This document shows positions 10,019-24,000 of a DNA stretch of 64,000 nucleotides, piece by piece. This DNA comes from Amyelois transitella (Eukaryota > Arthropoda > Insecta > Lepidoptera > Pyralidae): assembly GCF_032362555.1 (NCBI RefSeq), contig NC_083519.1, positions 7,519,501 to 7,583,500 on the forward strand, in the 5' to 3' direction. Position numbers and translations under genes: made by a program. The notes beneath the pieces were generated by a model, which saw only the letters and a program-made list of their open reading frames with translations, did not search any database and had not been told where the DNA came from. Each line of letters begins with the position of its first letter. Position 1 is the stretch's first letter.

Positions 10019-13000
10019 TTTGTAGTAAGTAGTGATAAGAAAGGATAAATAAGCGAAGTAGGAGTGTGAAGTGACTACGTGCACGGAAATCTGTCACTGT
10101 ATAGTGGAAAAAATACTTAAGCGACGCTGTTTGTAGGTAGGTATGTGGTTATTATGTTATGAATTTATATAACGTGTAAGTTTCTGATAAACAGATAGAA
10201 ATAATGCATAAGTGACGCTATTTTGCTAATAATTATTATTCGAGTTATGTGTTGAAGACATAAAAGGGTATTAAACGTCATTGTGTTTTCCATGTCTGTC
10301 TTATTTCATGCAAGTTCGTTGCATTCAATCCTATACCTGTGTACCTAAAAAGATTATATAAATATACATATATACTAATGACCAGTACTTCATTTTGGAG
10401 TAGCCAAAATATTATTCCGGTGTATGTAATAGTGTGATCTGATTCCCATAAAAATTTTGCCCATATACACTTGTGGATGACGGCATTTGGGTTAAGTAAA
10501 CACTAAAATAAATAAATTGCGTTATATTTTAACGACTTATCAGTTCAATACTCTCTGGACAAACAGTACTTATGATGGCAGCGATTTAAATGATGTTGTG
10601 GAATATATATGTATGATGATATGCCCATTTAAAATAAAGTATAACTCAGTTAAACTGAGCAAGTTATACCTCACTAAACTGAGAAGTTAATTAAAGTTTG
10701 CCTGGCTCTACATGAATTAGAAACATAGCCTTAATATATTTTGAACACTTTATATGACACACACATCTACGAGTATTATCGTCCAAGGCATCATTCATAC
10801 TTTAAGGTAAGTATAAAAAAGAACAAGATTTTTCCTTCAAAGTTATTCATCAAATTTCATATATTTTGGCACAGAGTAAGGAAATACGACAAACATCAAT
10901 GAAAACAGATATGTCAATAAAACTATAAACTTTACAATGATAACTTTATTGTGAAGAAAACAACAATTGTTTGAGGTCGGGTCGTCAACAACAACAGCCA
11001 CATGAGCAACTAAATACTGTATACATGTATGTTAATCAACACATCCAATTAATTCTAATCTATTTTCATAACGTATAACGATGGGAAGTAATATTATATA
11101 ACATTCTTATCATCGCATTATTTGAAGTAATCATTGAGGACATTCATAATCTTAGTTTAGATCTTTATACGGACTAACCTTTGTCTGTTTTTAATTCAAT
11201 AACATTTTTGCTAGGAATACAAGAGTTTTGATCACATTTTTCAGCATAAAAAGGATGTAAATTATTAAAAATGTATATAATAAATCGCCAAGAAATTATG
11301 TCGTATTTTAATGGTTCCGTTAATAATATACTTTGTCAAAAATATAGGTTTTCTAATTTAAAAACAGTAGTTTCTCTTGTTTACATTTATAATAATTAAG
11401 AACTGGCCAGGGAAAATATAATTCTAGGGATTTCCTTATTATTAATCGTGGAGGTAAATTAAAATTAGACTCAGGATAATCACAAAATATCAAAGTAACT
11501 CACCATTATTATTTGCCCATGTAATTTTATATGAGACACTCATTCTGTTTTAATATTCTGATTGACTTTAAGTACATTTTATAACAAAAATATTCTATTT
11601 TTAAAAATATTTTATTAATTTTTAGTAAATACCTACACTAAAATGTGATCAATTATTAATTTGCAAGATTTACACAAATATAAGGTAAGTTGTATCAAAA
11701 GTATTTTATGTGCTTATTAGCAAAATAGATTTACAGAAATTACAATTCATAATATTTATACTGTATCTACATAAAAATATAATAATTTATTTCTCTGTGT
11801 TGTTCTCTATTACATTTAACTCAGGATTGTTATACTTACTAATGATACAAATATTTAAATTAGACTTAAGTGTTGAGCGTCTAGATTTTATAACATTTAA
11901 CAACAATTCTTTATAGGTACGATAATATTTAGAATTTGTGAGAAGAGGTAGTTCAGAAGAGATATTCAACATCCATTACGTATTTAAAAAATCCTTATCC
12001 ATTTATTCATAAGAGATTTAAAATCGAAGCGTATTAGTACTTTATATTTTCATAAGTTTCATAATGATTTAAATGTGAATAATATTCAAATTATTAGCTT
12101 ATATTCTATTTAATACTTACACACAAGAAAATGATAGGTAAAGAAGGAAGACAATATTTATAAAAGGGGGACAAATCTTACCCTATTCAATGAACAAAAT
12201 TTAAACCTAATTTCTCCTAATACATAAATTTTGACAGCCTTTTGAAGTGTTAAAACCTTTTCAAAATTGTGCATATTTAAGCTTAAAGAGGAAAATATTC
12301 AAATATTTTTAATCATTTCGGTAAGTAGCAACTTAACTACTTACCTAGTAAGTGATATTTTGAATTTTTTACATAAAATTGAATTTATTAACATTATTGA
12401 AGATGGAAAATATCTTCAGCTCTTGGATCCTAGTAGGAAGGATTTATTAGAAACTAGCGTCTATTTGTGGCTACACTTTTATGGAAAATTCCAAATTCTC
12501 CCTTCCTTCTTTATTATATCTAAGTATCAACATACCATTTTTATCGAAGTCCGATTATTATTGGTTTGGATCTTGCACTGATAGATAAGCCAGTCATGGT
12601 TTCTTTCTATTAATACATTTAATATGTAATATTACTCATTCTACAACATGTAGGAGCCTAACATTCATTTTAACACTAACGTTAAATGTCATAGAAAAGG
12701 ACGTAGAAAAAGACTTACAGATCAAACTATTCTCACTTGAAATCACGTTAGGTTTCATCAGACTGTGGACACACTTCTAAAACTAACAAACTAGTTAAAG
12801 TTAGTTTTTTCCGAGTCCAAATCAGTCATGAAATATTGACGTATTTATAAAATTCGATTAATTTTCATATAAACACATAATCATGAATTATTTTCCATTA
12901 TATTAGTCAAAATCCTTAAAACAAATTAACTTAGGTTTGGTACATAGGTAAGTTTTTAAATAGATAAAAGTACCAGAAGCCAAGAAGTACCATCACGGAG

Positions 13001-15037
13001 CTATTTACAGTCTGTTGAGATTTTCTTATTTAGAACTCATTTCCAATATGATCTCTTTATTTTACTAGTCCTAGTTACCACAATAGGCGGGGTTAATCAT
13101 TTTAACCTCCTTAGTCTAGCAACTAATTTGCCCGGCACCTAATTTGGCTATACTTAACTACTTAAAATGTAATAGAATAGAACTTATTTTTTTTTATTAT
13201 CAGGTTTCGGCTTGAAGCACGTCTCTAGCCATAAAATAGGTATGTTTTATGTATTATTAGGTAAAACGATCTAGCACGTTTTGTGCATTTTTCATTTCTT
13301 TTTTGTTTTATATTGCATAAAATTTATCTTTAAACAAAATTAACAATAAACAATCTCTAACAATACACGTATTATATTAAGTATTTATGGGGTAACTTAC
13401 GAGTATAAACTTATGATAAATGTTAACTAACAAGCACAAGGTACCAACAGCGAAATATAAAGACATTGTATAAAAGCAGTCGAAATCGCATCAACAACCA
13501 TAGGTAACAGGTAACAACCACGTCCACAATATATTGAAACATTTTACCGAATAATTTACTTACTTACTTGACTGAGATCAAAACACGACTAACTTATTAT
13601 TAGAGGAAATACAAGAGTGGGCCGTCACCCAAACGGAGTCTCCAAAATATTAAGTTTTGTCAATTCGGATGTGTCTTGCCACCCCCGTCTTTAGATACGT
13701 ATAGTTAGCTCTTAATTACATTATTGAGATGGCTACCTTACCATATACCTATAAAATAAGTAATTATTTAAATAGGTATTTACATTTTTCCCACTAACGT
13801 GTTCTTTATCTAAAGTAAAATTTATCTACAACAACAATATTATATTAAATCTGAAATAATATTATGTAGAATTTTGTTAATTTCGAATTAAATATACATG
13901 AAATTATTTTATTCATTCCTTTAATTCCTGTTTAATCACTTTAATCTTTGCTACTTAGAATTCAAAGAAAACTATTGATAACATGGACAAGTCACATAAT
14001 GGCTTCAAGTGATATGTCTCATGAATTCTTTAAATAGTTACCTAATTGACGAAGAAATTGTATAAAAATAGAGTTATCAGGAATTCTTTCACTTTTTAAC
14101 AATTTATAATTCATATTCATACAATAAATTTATGCAAAATAATTATATTCAAGATACTTACCATTTTATTATTATTCTCACTTAACAAGACTCGGAACAA
14201 GGTAAAAGTTAATTTACATAATTAAATCTATGCTTTTTCTTATAAATTACACAATATCGAGTTTAAATATGTAGGAAAAAATTATTTTTGTATTTTTGTT
14301 AATTTGTTTAGCTTAGCATAAAATTTTATGTTTCCGACAGATTGTAAGGGGGTTTTAAGTTTAGTAAACGACATTTAAATTTGAATTGCGACACCATTGA
14401 TTTTGAGGGACTGATAAAAGGAGTTATTAAGGACCGCGCGCCTAACACGTGGGCAGGGTTTTAGAATAGGGGGCGCCGCTTCTTCTGACCGAATAATTTA
14501 GTGTTATGTTTAGTGAATTGTAATAGTGTTTTTGCACCACCAATGTTTATAATTGAAACAGCCTCACTCCTCTTATGTGGCGCGGGATAAAAGTGTAGCT
14601 TAACGGTCAATCTAACGCTATATCATACCCTAATAACGTACATATTAGTTTACTTAGCAGGAACAGTTTGTCCGCAATAGTGCAAGATCTGCCAACGCTA
14701 GAAGGCAAAGTTACTATTAAGACAGCGTCATCATCATTTAGAGAAGAGTAAGAAAATCTCATTGGCAATAATAGCAACTAACGTGAAATACACACGGCGC
14801 CACCAGGCGGACCCGGCGGGCGCGGCAGAGTACGAGTGTGAATGTCAGATTAAACCATTTTTAGCCCAAGGCAATTAAAGGAAGTAGGTGTGGCGAGCGA
14901 AAATGAAGCGAAATGTCAATGTACAGACAGAACATAACACCATACTCGTAACAAGTCTGTAAGCACTCGTGTGTCGCGCGTCCTTAGCGCTCGTGCCGCA
15001 GCGGCGCGAGCGCGGCGAGGGACGCGCGGCGCCGGCG
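10019..15037. other. AT-rich stretch between convergent genes
   Basis: The transporter (+) and RasGRF (-) converge here, so this holds the remaining 3' UTR of one, the 3' UTR of the other, and intergenic DNA. Open frames at 11710-11972 and 12267-12581 are AT-rich, lack splice or homology support and are probably chance. At 10645-10690 there are small CTCAGTT/AACTGAG palindromes. The last 250 bases (14780-15037) become GC-rich next to the RasGRF stop. A TTTATT at 14165-14170 is one of several possible RasGRF polyadenylation signals on the minus strand. Confidence 0.5.
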
Positions 15038-18000
15038 CTAGGAGGCGGGCGACGCGGGCGCCGCCGAGTGCGAGTGCAGCCCCGCGCCCGAGCCGCGCGC
15101 CGGCCGCGGCTCCAGCTCCAGCGACAGCGTGTACTGCCGCTCCTCGGGGATCACCAGCGACCGGTCCAGCAGGAAGTCGCATACCTTGCCAAATCAATCA
15201 CAGGAACGATCATGTAACATTCATACGTCAAGTCGTGCCTCTTCTCCGGCGGCCTAAGTGGAGACTACATATTTCTACTTTTCACAATCCTTGCATACTT
15301 CTTTCGCTTCATACACGTTCATAACAATGCAATTGTTCAATTTTCAGTGATCAGAGGCTTAGTAACAGGGTCAAGTTTTTACCTATTAGATACGGAACCC
15401 TAAAATCTAACCTGTAAGTTAATACGAACCTTTGGTATGTGATCAATTTTGTAGGGAGTCTGTTGAAAGTTTCGTATTTCTCGAATCACGTGTGCGATCT
15501 GAAAAGTAAGCCAATTTAAATTGAGATTAGCAGAATTTCGATTAAAGTTGTTTTGCTGCTTCCCATCATACATACCATTCTCATTTTTGAGAAATTTAAG
15601 AGATTATCAGGGGTATAATTTGTAGTTCCTTCCTCTATGAAGGACAAGTCTGACAAATACATCCCCAGATATGGAATACATGGCGGATCACATCTGCAAC
15701 GATATACATTTGTAAGTAAATAAACTAGCCATAAGAAAAAAAATTTACATAAAAAGTTTCAAAAGATTAAAGAGACAGTAAACTATATAATTACCTATGA
15801 AGCGCATCTCTTAGGATTCTAAATCGACATTCAGATGATATTATAGTTTGCATCCTTTCTATAGTCTGCTTTGTCTGTAAAAAAATGATTAATTTTACTT
15901 TTAGGTATATTGTTGTATCTAGTAACTATTGAAGAATAAAGTCACAACATGCAACTAATGGATAATTTACAAGAGAATGTATCAATATCGATACCAATAA
16001 GTATTTATCGAAGAAGATAAAACCGAACCGAATTAATTAAGAATACCCTACGCCTACAAATAGCTAGACAATTGACGAATAATTCAATTCCACTCACAGT
16101 TTTGGACACTTTCTCCCAAGTCTTCTTGAGCCGGTACACCGAGGTGTTAGACAGTGCCGCGCACACTTGCAGCACGCCGTTGAAATTGTGCAAGCAACGG
16201 GCGATGTCCGCCACAGCGGCCCATTTCTCTATTGCTGCTACACGACCTGTATTAGATTTATTATAACTACATTATGTCTGACATTTCTTGGTACCTTTGT
16301 ATATTTTCTTTTGACTCATTCCCAAAAGTCTCGTTATATCACCTGCTTATTTAATAAAAAATCGATAGGAACGGTGGCACCGTTCACAATTATAATTTAA
16401 ATACATATACCTACCTATGCAGAACGGGTGGACTATATAATTGAGCTAACTAACTTTGCTGTGTCATCTTACACTTACATACGTTAGTGAATAAAACATA
16501 AAACACAATTTTATAGCAAAATACTGGCCGGCGAAGTAGGTGTGCATTAGTTGACTTGTTGTAGTGAATTGCATTAGGCATTAAAATAATTTAAAGTAAA
16601 TAATATTCATAAGCTATATGTGACAATACCCCTTGCTTCCTCTAAGTATGCTCATTACTTTTTTATATCATAGGCGATTATGGGTGCTCCTTATATCCCT
16701 CTTTTTACAAAATCTGCAATTCACGAACGTTTATTTTCTTTTAATTTATATATATATTTCGAAAAAAGGAAGAGAGACATAGTCCTATCAACGTTCGTGA
16801 ATAGTTTTTCGGTGTAATAAGTTCGCGGAGGTTAAATCCAACCATTTTTCACTTACCAACTAAAGTGTACTTTTTGAGTATCTCCGAGATGACCAAATTA
16901 GAGATATGGTTGAAGTGAGCTGTCATCATCAAGATGTGTGGCGCGCGTTCCGCCTTGTCCGCTTTTGTCCACGCTTGGCCTAGGAACTCTCTGTTAAAAC
17001 ATTAATTTGTTTTTAGATCAAAGATCTTTTCATCTCCTATTATGGAGAATATGATAATTGTGCCATGCCATTCGCTAATCCATAAGTGTGTCCCTTGATG
17101 TCTTAAAAGGCGACTAAGGGAATAGGTATTGAAAATGTGTTTATCATCTTCCTTGCCTTTTCTCTAGTGCAACTTTTACCATGCTCCAGGGTTAGATTCC
17201 CCTGCAAAGATTACGAAGGCCTGCCGGGAGTCGCTTCGTATAAAAACCTGCGACCTACCTAATCCAGGGTAATAGAGAAAAGGTGACTCCGGGCTCCTTC
17301 AGAAAGAAAAATTTGGTAATGTAATATAATGACTTACTCGCAATGTATAGAGCTGAAGATTTGGTAATCCAAGTATGTCATTTGCTCAGCTATTTCAAGT
17401 GCAGACAGCGTTTCAATACTCTCTTTTGTTGGAACCTAAAATCAAAATAGATCAAAATCTACAAAACAGTACCCAAGCAAGATAAATAAATACATACCTA
17501 CGGAGTAAATTACACATGTTGTGCAAGCCCCAATGTAACTTCGAGACTTGTGTTATGGCAAACAAAGCATCCATGACCCAGACCAATAAATAGGTCTTCT
17601 TCCCTCATGCCCTAGTCGGGATTTATTCCCTTTGTGTGTCACAAGTAAGCACACTTAGTAGTTACATCTGACGAAGCCGTCAAGATTTATTAAATTTGAA
17701 ACAAAGATAATAGTGACTTAGATCGTTGGTGGTTGCACCAAAACGTGCTGTACAGAGGTACAGGTTCAACTCTCACAATCGAGCCAATAATCTCAAAAAG
17801 ACCAAATGGCCACGATCAAGTGGATGGCTTAATGGAATTAACAAAGAGTAACATAAACTTACTGGTGGCGGTGCGAACAGCGCCTGAAGATCCACTGGGC
17901 GATCTGGAGCACGTTCCAATAGACGCAACAATTGCACCGCGGCTTTGTGTTCTGCTGGCAGCAGGCTCGGGCTGCCTTCTATATCCTTGAGGAAGTCTAT

Positions 18001-21000
18001 GGTCAGGCCTCGGAGACGCTCGTCCGACCAGAAGTCGTATGAGTGCTTAGAGATCCAATGCCTTTTGGGAAGTAATCGTATTCATAAGTTGACTACTATA
18101 GTGGAATTACTTCGTAAAATAGTACTCCGATATTATTTTTACACCATACAAAGATGTTTGAAATAAGTCTCAATGTTGCATTTATCTTTAATTGTCATCC
18201 ACATCCACAAAAGAAAACAACAAAGTTAATACTTATCTCGATTTTCAGTCGTAATGTTCTCAATTTCTCACCTCAAAACGTTAAGAACTCTCATCGTGGC
18301 TGCAGTGGAAATGACCGAATCTCTTCTCGTAGCTGGCGGAGAAGTAGGCGGCGGTGAGCGAGGGTTCGAGGAAGCTGAAGTGGCAACGGCAAATGCCACC
18401 GCGGCCGTCGATGTACTGCTCCTAGACCATGCACCCTCAGTTATTCGAAGAACCTTTCCTCATACGAACGCTGGTATTCTACCATTATTTCATTTTTCTT
18501 TAATAAGCTGTTAATTTCTGCTATTTAAAACATCTTCATTTATATTCAGTTGAAAATAAAATTTTAAGGAAGATTATAGGTAGATATTAGAATAAATTTT
18601 AATAAGAAGAGACAGTACAAGAAAACACAAATATGAGTGAAAACATGCAAAATCTAAGTGAAAATAAAACATGAAGCAGTAAGATACACAGAAAACAGAC
18701 CAGAGAAAAGACAAAATAATTAAATCAACGAGAAAAGATAGATAGACAGACTGAAAATGTATATTCTAGACCTGCCTATTTTTTATTTTATATTTATAAA
18801 TGAAACATGCAGTAAGTAATAATGTTTACGTGAAATAAGATTACTTATTTTAACCGTCTTGTCAATTTATACACATCAAAACTAAATATTATATCTAGGT
18901 ATATTTGTACAAAAGTGCCGAACAATAAGTAACATTGTTTCGGAACCAATGTACCAAAATATTTATATCTAATAAATCATGAGCAAAAAATTTTACTACA
19001 GTACAAAACTATGAGTTTTTGAGTGCCTGTGTTACTTATTTGCGTAAAAAAGTAAGTAAGTTGAGTTTAAATGAGTGTCATAGGAAACGTTGCAGGTAAA
19101 ATAGAAGTGATGAGTGATGTTCTAGGTTTGAACGACCTGTGAGCGAGTCCTGTATCAGTGTGACTGATCAATGTTATCGGATAAATGTGACTTCCAGGAT
19201 TTGCATAAATTCATAAAAAAGGGAAAACAGCAGACGTGTCTAGGTAAAGCCAAATTTCTTAAAATACTCTTCTACTGCACCTCTACGTATTCTGAACTCT
19301 ACTCTTTTACCTTCACCGACCACTCACCACAACAGGTCTTTTCCAAAGCTGTTAAATGAATATCACGTTATTATTCAACCGTCGAAAATGAACAAATGAA
19401 AGTAGAAAAGGATAAAGCCTTTTTAGAACATTGAATTGACGAAGAGATTCGTGCACAAGCTTCATAAAACCTGACAAATTGAAATTTGATTTGAGTAAAA
19501 GGTGAGACACATGCCACAACACTGAGAACTGTGAGCTCTCGATGTGCTACCGGATTGATGTTTAACTGATAGGATACAAATAAATTCCATTTCTACCTTC
19601 TATGAGACTGTCGGAATGATGTGATGACAACACCCGCTTTGGGCTGGCTGGTTTCTCGTCGATAATTCTGAAAAAAGATAGCTTTCTAGGTATTGTTATA
19701 TCTTTAGCTCTTTTTTTAATTAAATTTTAATTTTGTTTTTAAAAAGATGAAACAAAAGTTTATTTTTTTGTTTGATTCTGTCAAGCATTAAGTTCACCTG
19801 ATGTGGCTTTGATACAATACCTGAACTTGAGACACTTGGGACGTCACAGATGATCTAGGCTCAGAACCACCCCAGTATCTTCGACGCTCACTGTTGATCG
19901 ACGAGTTGGTATAGCGCCTCTCACTAGAACGAAATAAGTTTTGAATTCGTTATTATCATAACTATTTTTATAGTTAGTTAAGCTATCCTAAAAGAATATT
20001 GTCGATATAATGGACGCCCTCTGTTTCGCAGCGTTAGTGTGCTGGTCTGTGACACCTAAGGTATTGGGTTCGAATCCCGGTCAGGGTATGATGAGAAAGG
20101 AAATTTCTCTGATTGGCCTGAGTCTTGGATGTTTATCTATAAAGGTCTTTATTATAAAACAAACTATCGTTGAGTTGATATCTCGCAGAAGAAGTCTGAA
20201 ACTTACTTCCAGATTAACTCAATCTGTGTAATGTTTCGTATATACATACTAGAGGCCGCCCGCGACTTCGTCCGCATGGAAACCCTATCAATCCCGCGGG
20301 AACTCTGGGATAAAAAGTAGCCTATGTGTTATTCTGGGTCTTCAGCTACCTACATACCAAATTTCATGGTAATCGGTTCAGTAGTTTTTGCGTGAAAGAG
20401 TAACAAACATCCATACAAACTTTCGCCTTTATAATAGTAGTAGGATTTATATTCGTATAGTATAGATATCCACACCTAAGAGCATCGGTAGTCGAATCGG
20501 TAAGGTGCTCGCTTTAATAATGTTATTCGCTTCTGTACATCGATCTTATCACGATCACAGGTTCTAATCCCACCTCGGCAATGTACCAACGACTATTTAA
20601 GAAAGTTATGTACATTCGTTTGAATACTAACCAATGCTCTTATGGCGAGAGAAAACGTCGTGAAACCTGCACATTCAGGAAACTGGAAGCGTAAACATGA
20701 TCGATCTAATACGGGTTAGGTTTACCTACAAAGGTTGTGGAGGTCAGATGGGAGTCGCTTCGTGTAAAAACCTGACTCACCCAATCCAGGATCCATGGTG
20801 AAAGGCATACCCCGGGCTCCAGTGGTGACGATGCAACCGGGACTAAAAGCAATAGAACAAAAGAAGAATAAGTATCCTGACCTAACAGACCTCCTTGGGG
20901 CGTACCGCGCGCCAGAGTCGGAGGCTCGGCGCTGTTCCTCGGCGGCGGCGCCGGCGGCCGACGCGGCGGCGGCGGCGTCGCGCGCGCTCTCGGAGCGCCG

Positions 21001-24000
21001 CCGCGCCTCCGACGCCGCCGCCGCTGAGGACGGCTGCAGTCTTCTGGGGGACTCCGACATAGTGCGGACTCGCTGCCAAATGTTCAATTCATTTCAAAAG
21101 TTTTCATTTGATTTGATTGTTGTAATACACTGGTTATCTCGCAGGACTAGATAAAGGAAATGTAACGTTCTAAACTGTCAAGTATGTAAGTTATTGTGTG
21201 GCACCTAATGCAACCGGCATCAAGTGAGCCATATTGGTCTCAATTTCAACAGAAAAATATAAACAGCAATAGTGCAGACAACACGGTTTCCTTTTAATCT
21301 ATATACTGAGATTATTGTTTATCATTATGAAAGTGAATGACACACGAAATAATAAACTGTATTTACCTCAGTTATCCTTTGAGAAATCTTAAAATTGTCC
21401 GTAATCTTATACTTATTTGTCTTTTCAATGTCATCATCACTCTGATCTACTAACTCAATGCTCTCATCTTTTATGATAGTTGCTGCTGCTGCTTCGCTGT
21501 CTTTAGTTGGAGACTTCATTTCTTTGGGTTCGTTGACCTTTTCTGCGCTTTCTGCTGGACTAGCTTTCTTAGGACTGCCGACTAGAGTTACAGAGCTACT
21601 AGCGCCGGGAGATGATGGCGATGTACCTTGAAGGCGTAAAATAATAAGAATTTTCTTATTTTATTGGAGAACTTCTATTCATCATTAAGTAAAGATGATT
21701 GCAAGCTAAGTTTTTAGAAAAAGAGATTTCGGTGATATAAAACTTGAGCGCAGAATAAAGCAGTTCATTTTATTTTTGGAAAAATATAATAACACTCCAC
21801 TGCTTTAAAGTCTCATGCTTCGCCAATGTATTATAAAATATTTTCTTGGTTCTAAAAGTATTTTTTTTCAAACTACAATACCTTTCAGTGTTTCGTTACT
21901 AGACGATGTCGCCATTATTTTCGGAATCGTCAGATGGCTACTGTCTTCTTCCGTCTTCGGTTTGCATATTTCAACAGAATAAATTATTGCACAAGAATTC
22001 TGTTTTGAAACAGATTATTATGTCATATCATATAATACATCTAGTCTTAATAAAAAATCCAAACCGGGATTAGGTAACCATAGTAATAAATTTGAGAAAA
22101 GAAATGGATTCCTGCGCTGGGATTCAAATCCGGAAAAGGCCTTAGCAAACTGTCATGTTAACCAATTAGTTCGCCAATCTAAAGAGTCCATAGAAAAAAT
22201 AAAGTTTAGATTTTAAATATTACCTTGCTAACTGATGAAGTTCGTCGCGATGGAGCCGTCAAATATGGTGACAGTTTATCGTCTTCTTCACCTAGAATGC
22301 AAAGAAAAATTAGATGCTTTAATTTATGACTACAATGCCTTATCACATACATAGGTCATATTTCTTCAGGCCTTTATCCCTTGTGGAGATAAAGAAAGCC
22401 AAAGATATCGAAAGGACTGAAAGGTGTTACCTTTCATCTGGCTGGGTTAATGATAGCATGAAGTATTACCACAATTTAATTAAACAAATCCTTACTTTTT
22501 CTCGAAGCTCTCCAAAATCGTGACTGCCAATCGCGTTCGCTGTACTCCGAGCCGTACCCTGCAAAGATGAAGGTGATAAAATCTATTTCTTCTACAACAA
22601 TTTTGTAGAGTATACCTAGAAGTTAAAATTTTTGACCGATACACAAATTCTGTACAATGTCTCTTTATGAGACGCATTCTGCCATATAGTCAGTGTCGTA
22701 CATTTATCGTATTTGGCCTACATTTTTTGATAACCATTGAATCCCGTCGTATTATTTAGTTCTGCAATAGTTTTATAGTTACCTGATACGGAACTAGCGG
22801 CGCTGGTTTTCCTTGTAGCATCAGGTGGCGGGGCCAGCTCAATCTCTAATTGAGACTGCTCGTAAAACACTTGCTTCAGAGCCTCCAATATTTTGACCCC
22901 GTCAGTGAATACACGGTACGTCAGCAAGAAGGTGTTAAGGAAGTCCACTGATAGAAATCGAAGGTCTGGAGGAAAAAACAAATTTAAGAAAAAAAGAAAA
23001 ATTTCAAAAGTTGTTAGTGAATTCATCACTCAACGAGATATTCACTCTACCAGAAACATTTCAACCACATACGAGTATTCCACTAAAGTACCTGTCATAC
23101 ATACATATTACATACGTCTTTATCCCCTACAGGGTAAACATAGCCAACAGTCTTGACAAGACAAGGCCACGTTCAGCTATATAGCTGGCTTAATGATAGA
23201 ATTGTGATTCAAATAGTGATAGGTTCCTAACCCATTGCCTAAAAAATGAAAAATGTGAAAGCCTGGCCATAAATTACCTACGACACCCATTGGAAAGGAA
23301 TGGAGTGATCCTATTACACCTGTCAACATAATTACCTGTCAGCCTCTGCAACAGCCGCTGCGGCGACGCGGACCTGATCTGCGGGACCTTGCAAGAGTTG
23401 AGGGTCCTGCTGAAGCGTATGTCGACGTCGTCGGTGAACAGCGCGCGGTCGGAGCGGCACGCCGGCAGGCTGGCGGAGGCCGCGCCGCAGGAGCCGCACG
23501 CTCGCAGCAGTTCGGTCAGCGCGGCACTCTCCATGCATTGCGCCAACTCACTCGTCCACGCGGCTTTCTCTTCGAGTGTGGCGGCCACTGTTATAAAAGT
23601 TGTGAAGTTATTACGTTTTTGATCTGATTATGGTTAAGTGTAAGTAAAAAGAATATTTCAGAAGCTTTACTATGAAATAATACAGGGTGTCTGGTAAATC
23701 GCGTTTCATTTTTAAGGACATATTAGGTAAATCACGAAAATGAACTTTAAAAATAAAAACCAATAAAATATTCATTTGTTTAAAATATATAAGTGATTAA
23801 AATAATGCACGAAGTCTCAGAATGTTTGAACACACGGCTCGCGGCCGGCAAGTAGTCGCTGTCGACTCGTCGTTTGAATTCGCGCCAACTGGTCACAGAT
23901 ACCCACACTATCTGTTTTTGTTGAATAATTAGGTAAAAGTTTTACTCGCTGTTTTTTTTTAATTTGAAACGAACATCAGAAACGAAGGCAACCTTACAAT

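Noticed and set aside
12267..12581. 104-residue frame in the AT-rich gap
   Set aside because: AT-rich composition, Ile/Phe/Leu-rich chance translation, no recognisable motif or splice support.
14969..15324. Open frames in the GC-rich end of RasGRF (plus strand, and the 14916-15197 minus frame)
   Set aside because: They are shadows of the last RasGRF exon, which uses another minus-strand frame (stop at 15038-15040) joined in phase to the preceding exon.
16719..16802. Inverted 13-mers ATTCACGAACGTT as ends of a small transposon
   Set aside because: The arms are short, there is no target duplication and no second copy was noticed; chance or an old footprint is as likely.
20010..20085. Possible tRNA gene
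   Set aside because: Polymerase III boxes are present but no complete cloverleaf forms and the sequence runs into a SINE body.
20470..20590. Second possible tRNA gene
   Set aside because: Box A and box B spacing is too long for a tRNA and the 3' part matches a SINE body seen elsewhere in the window.
20795..21154. 119-residue plus-strand frame over the Ala/Arg-rich RasGRF exon
   Set aside because: Opposite-strand openness follows from GC-rich low-complexity codons; splice sites and phase support only the minus-strand reading.
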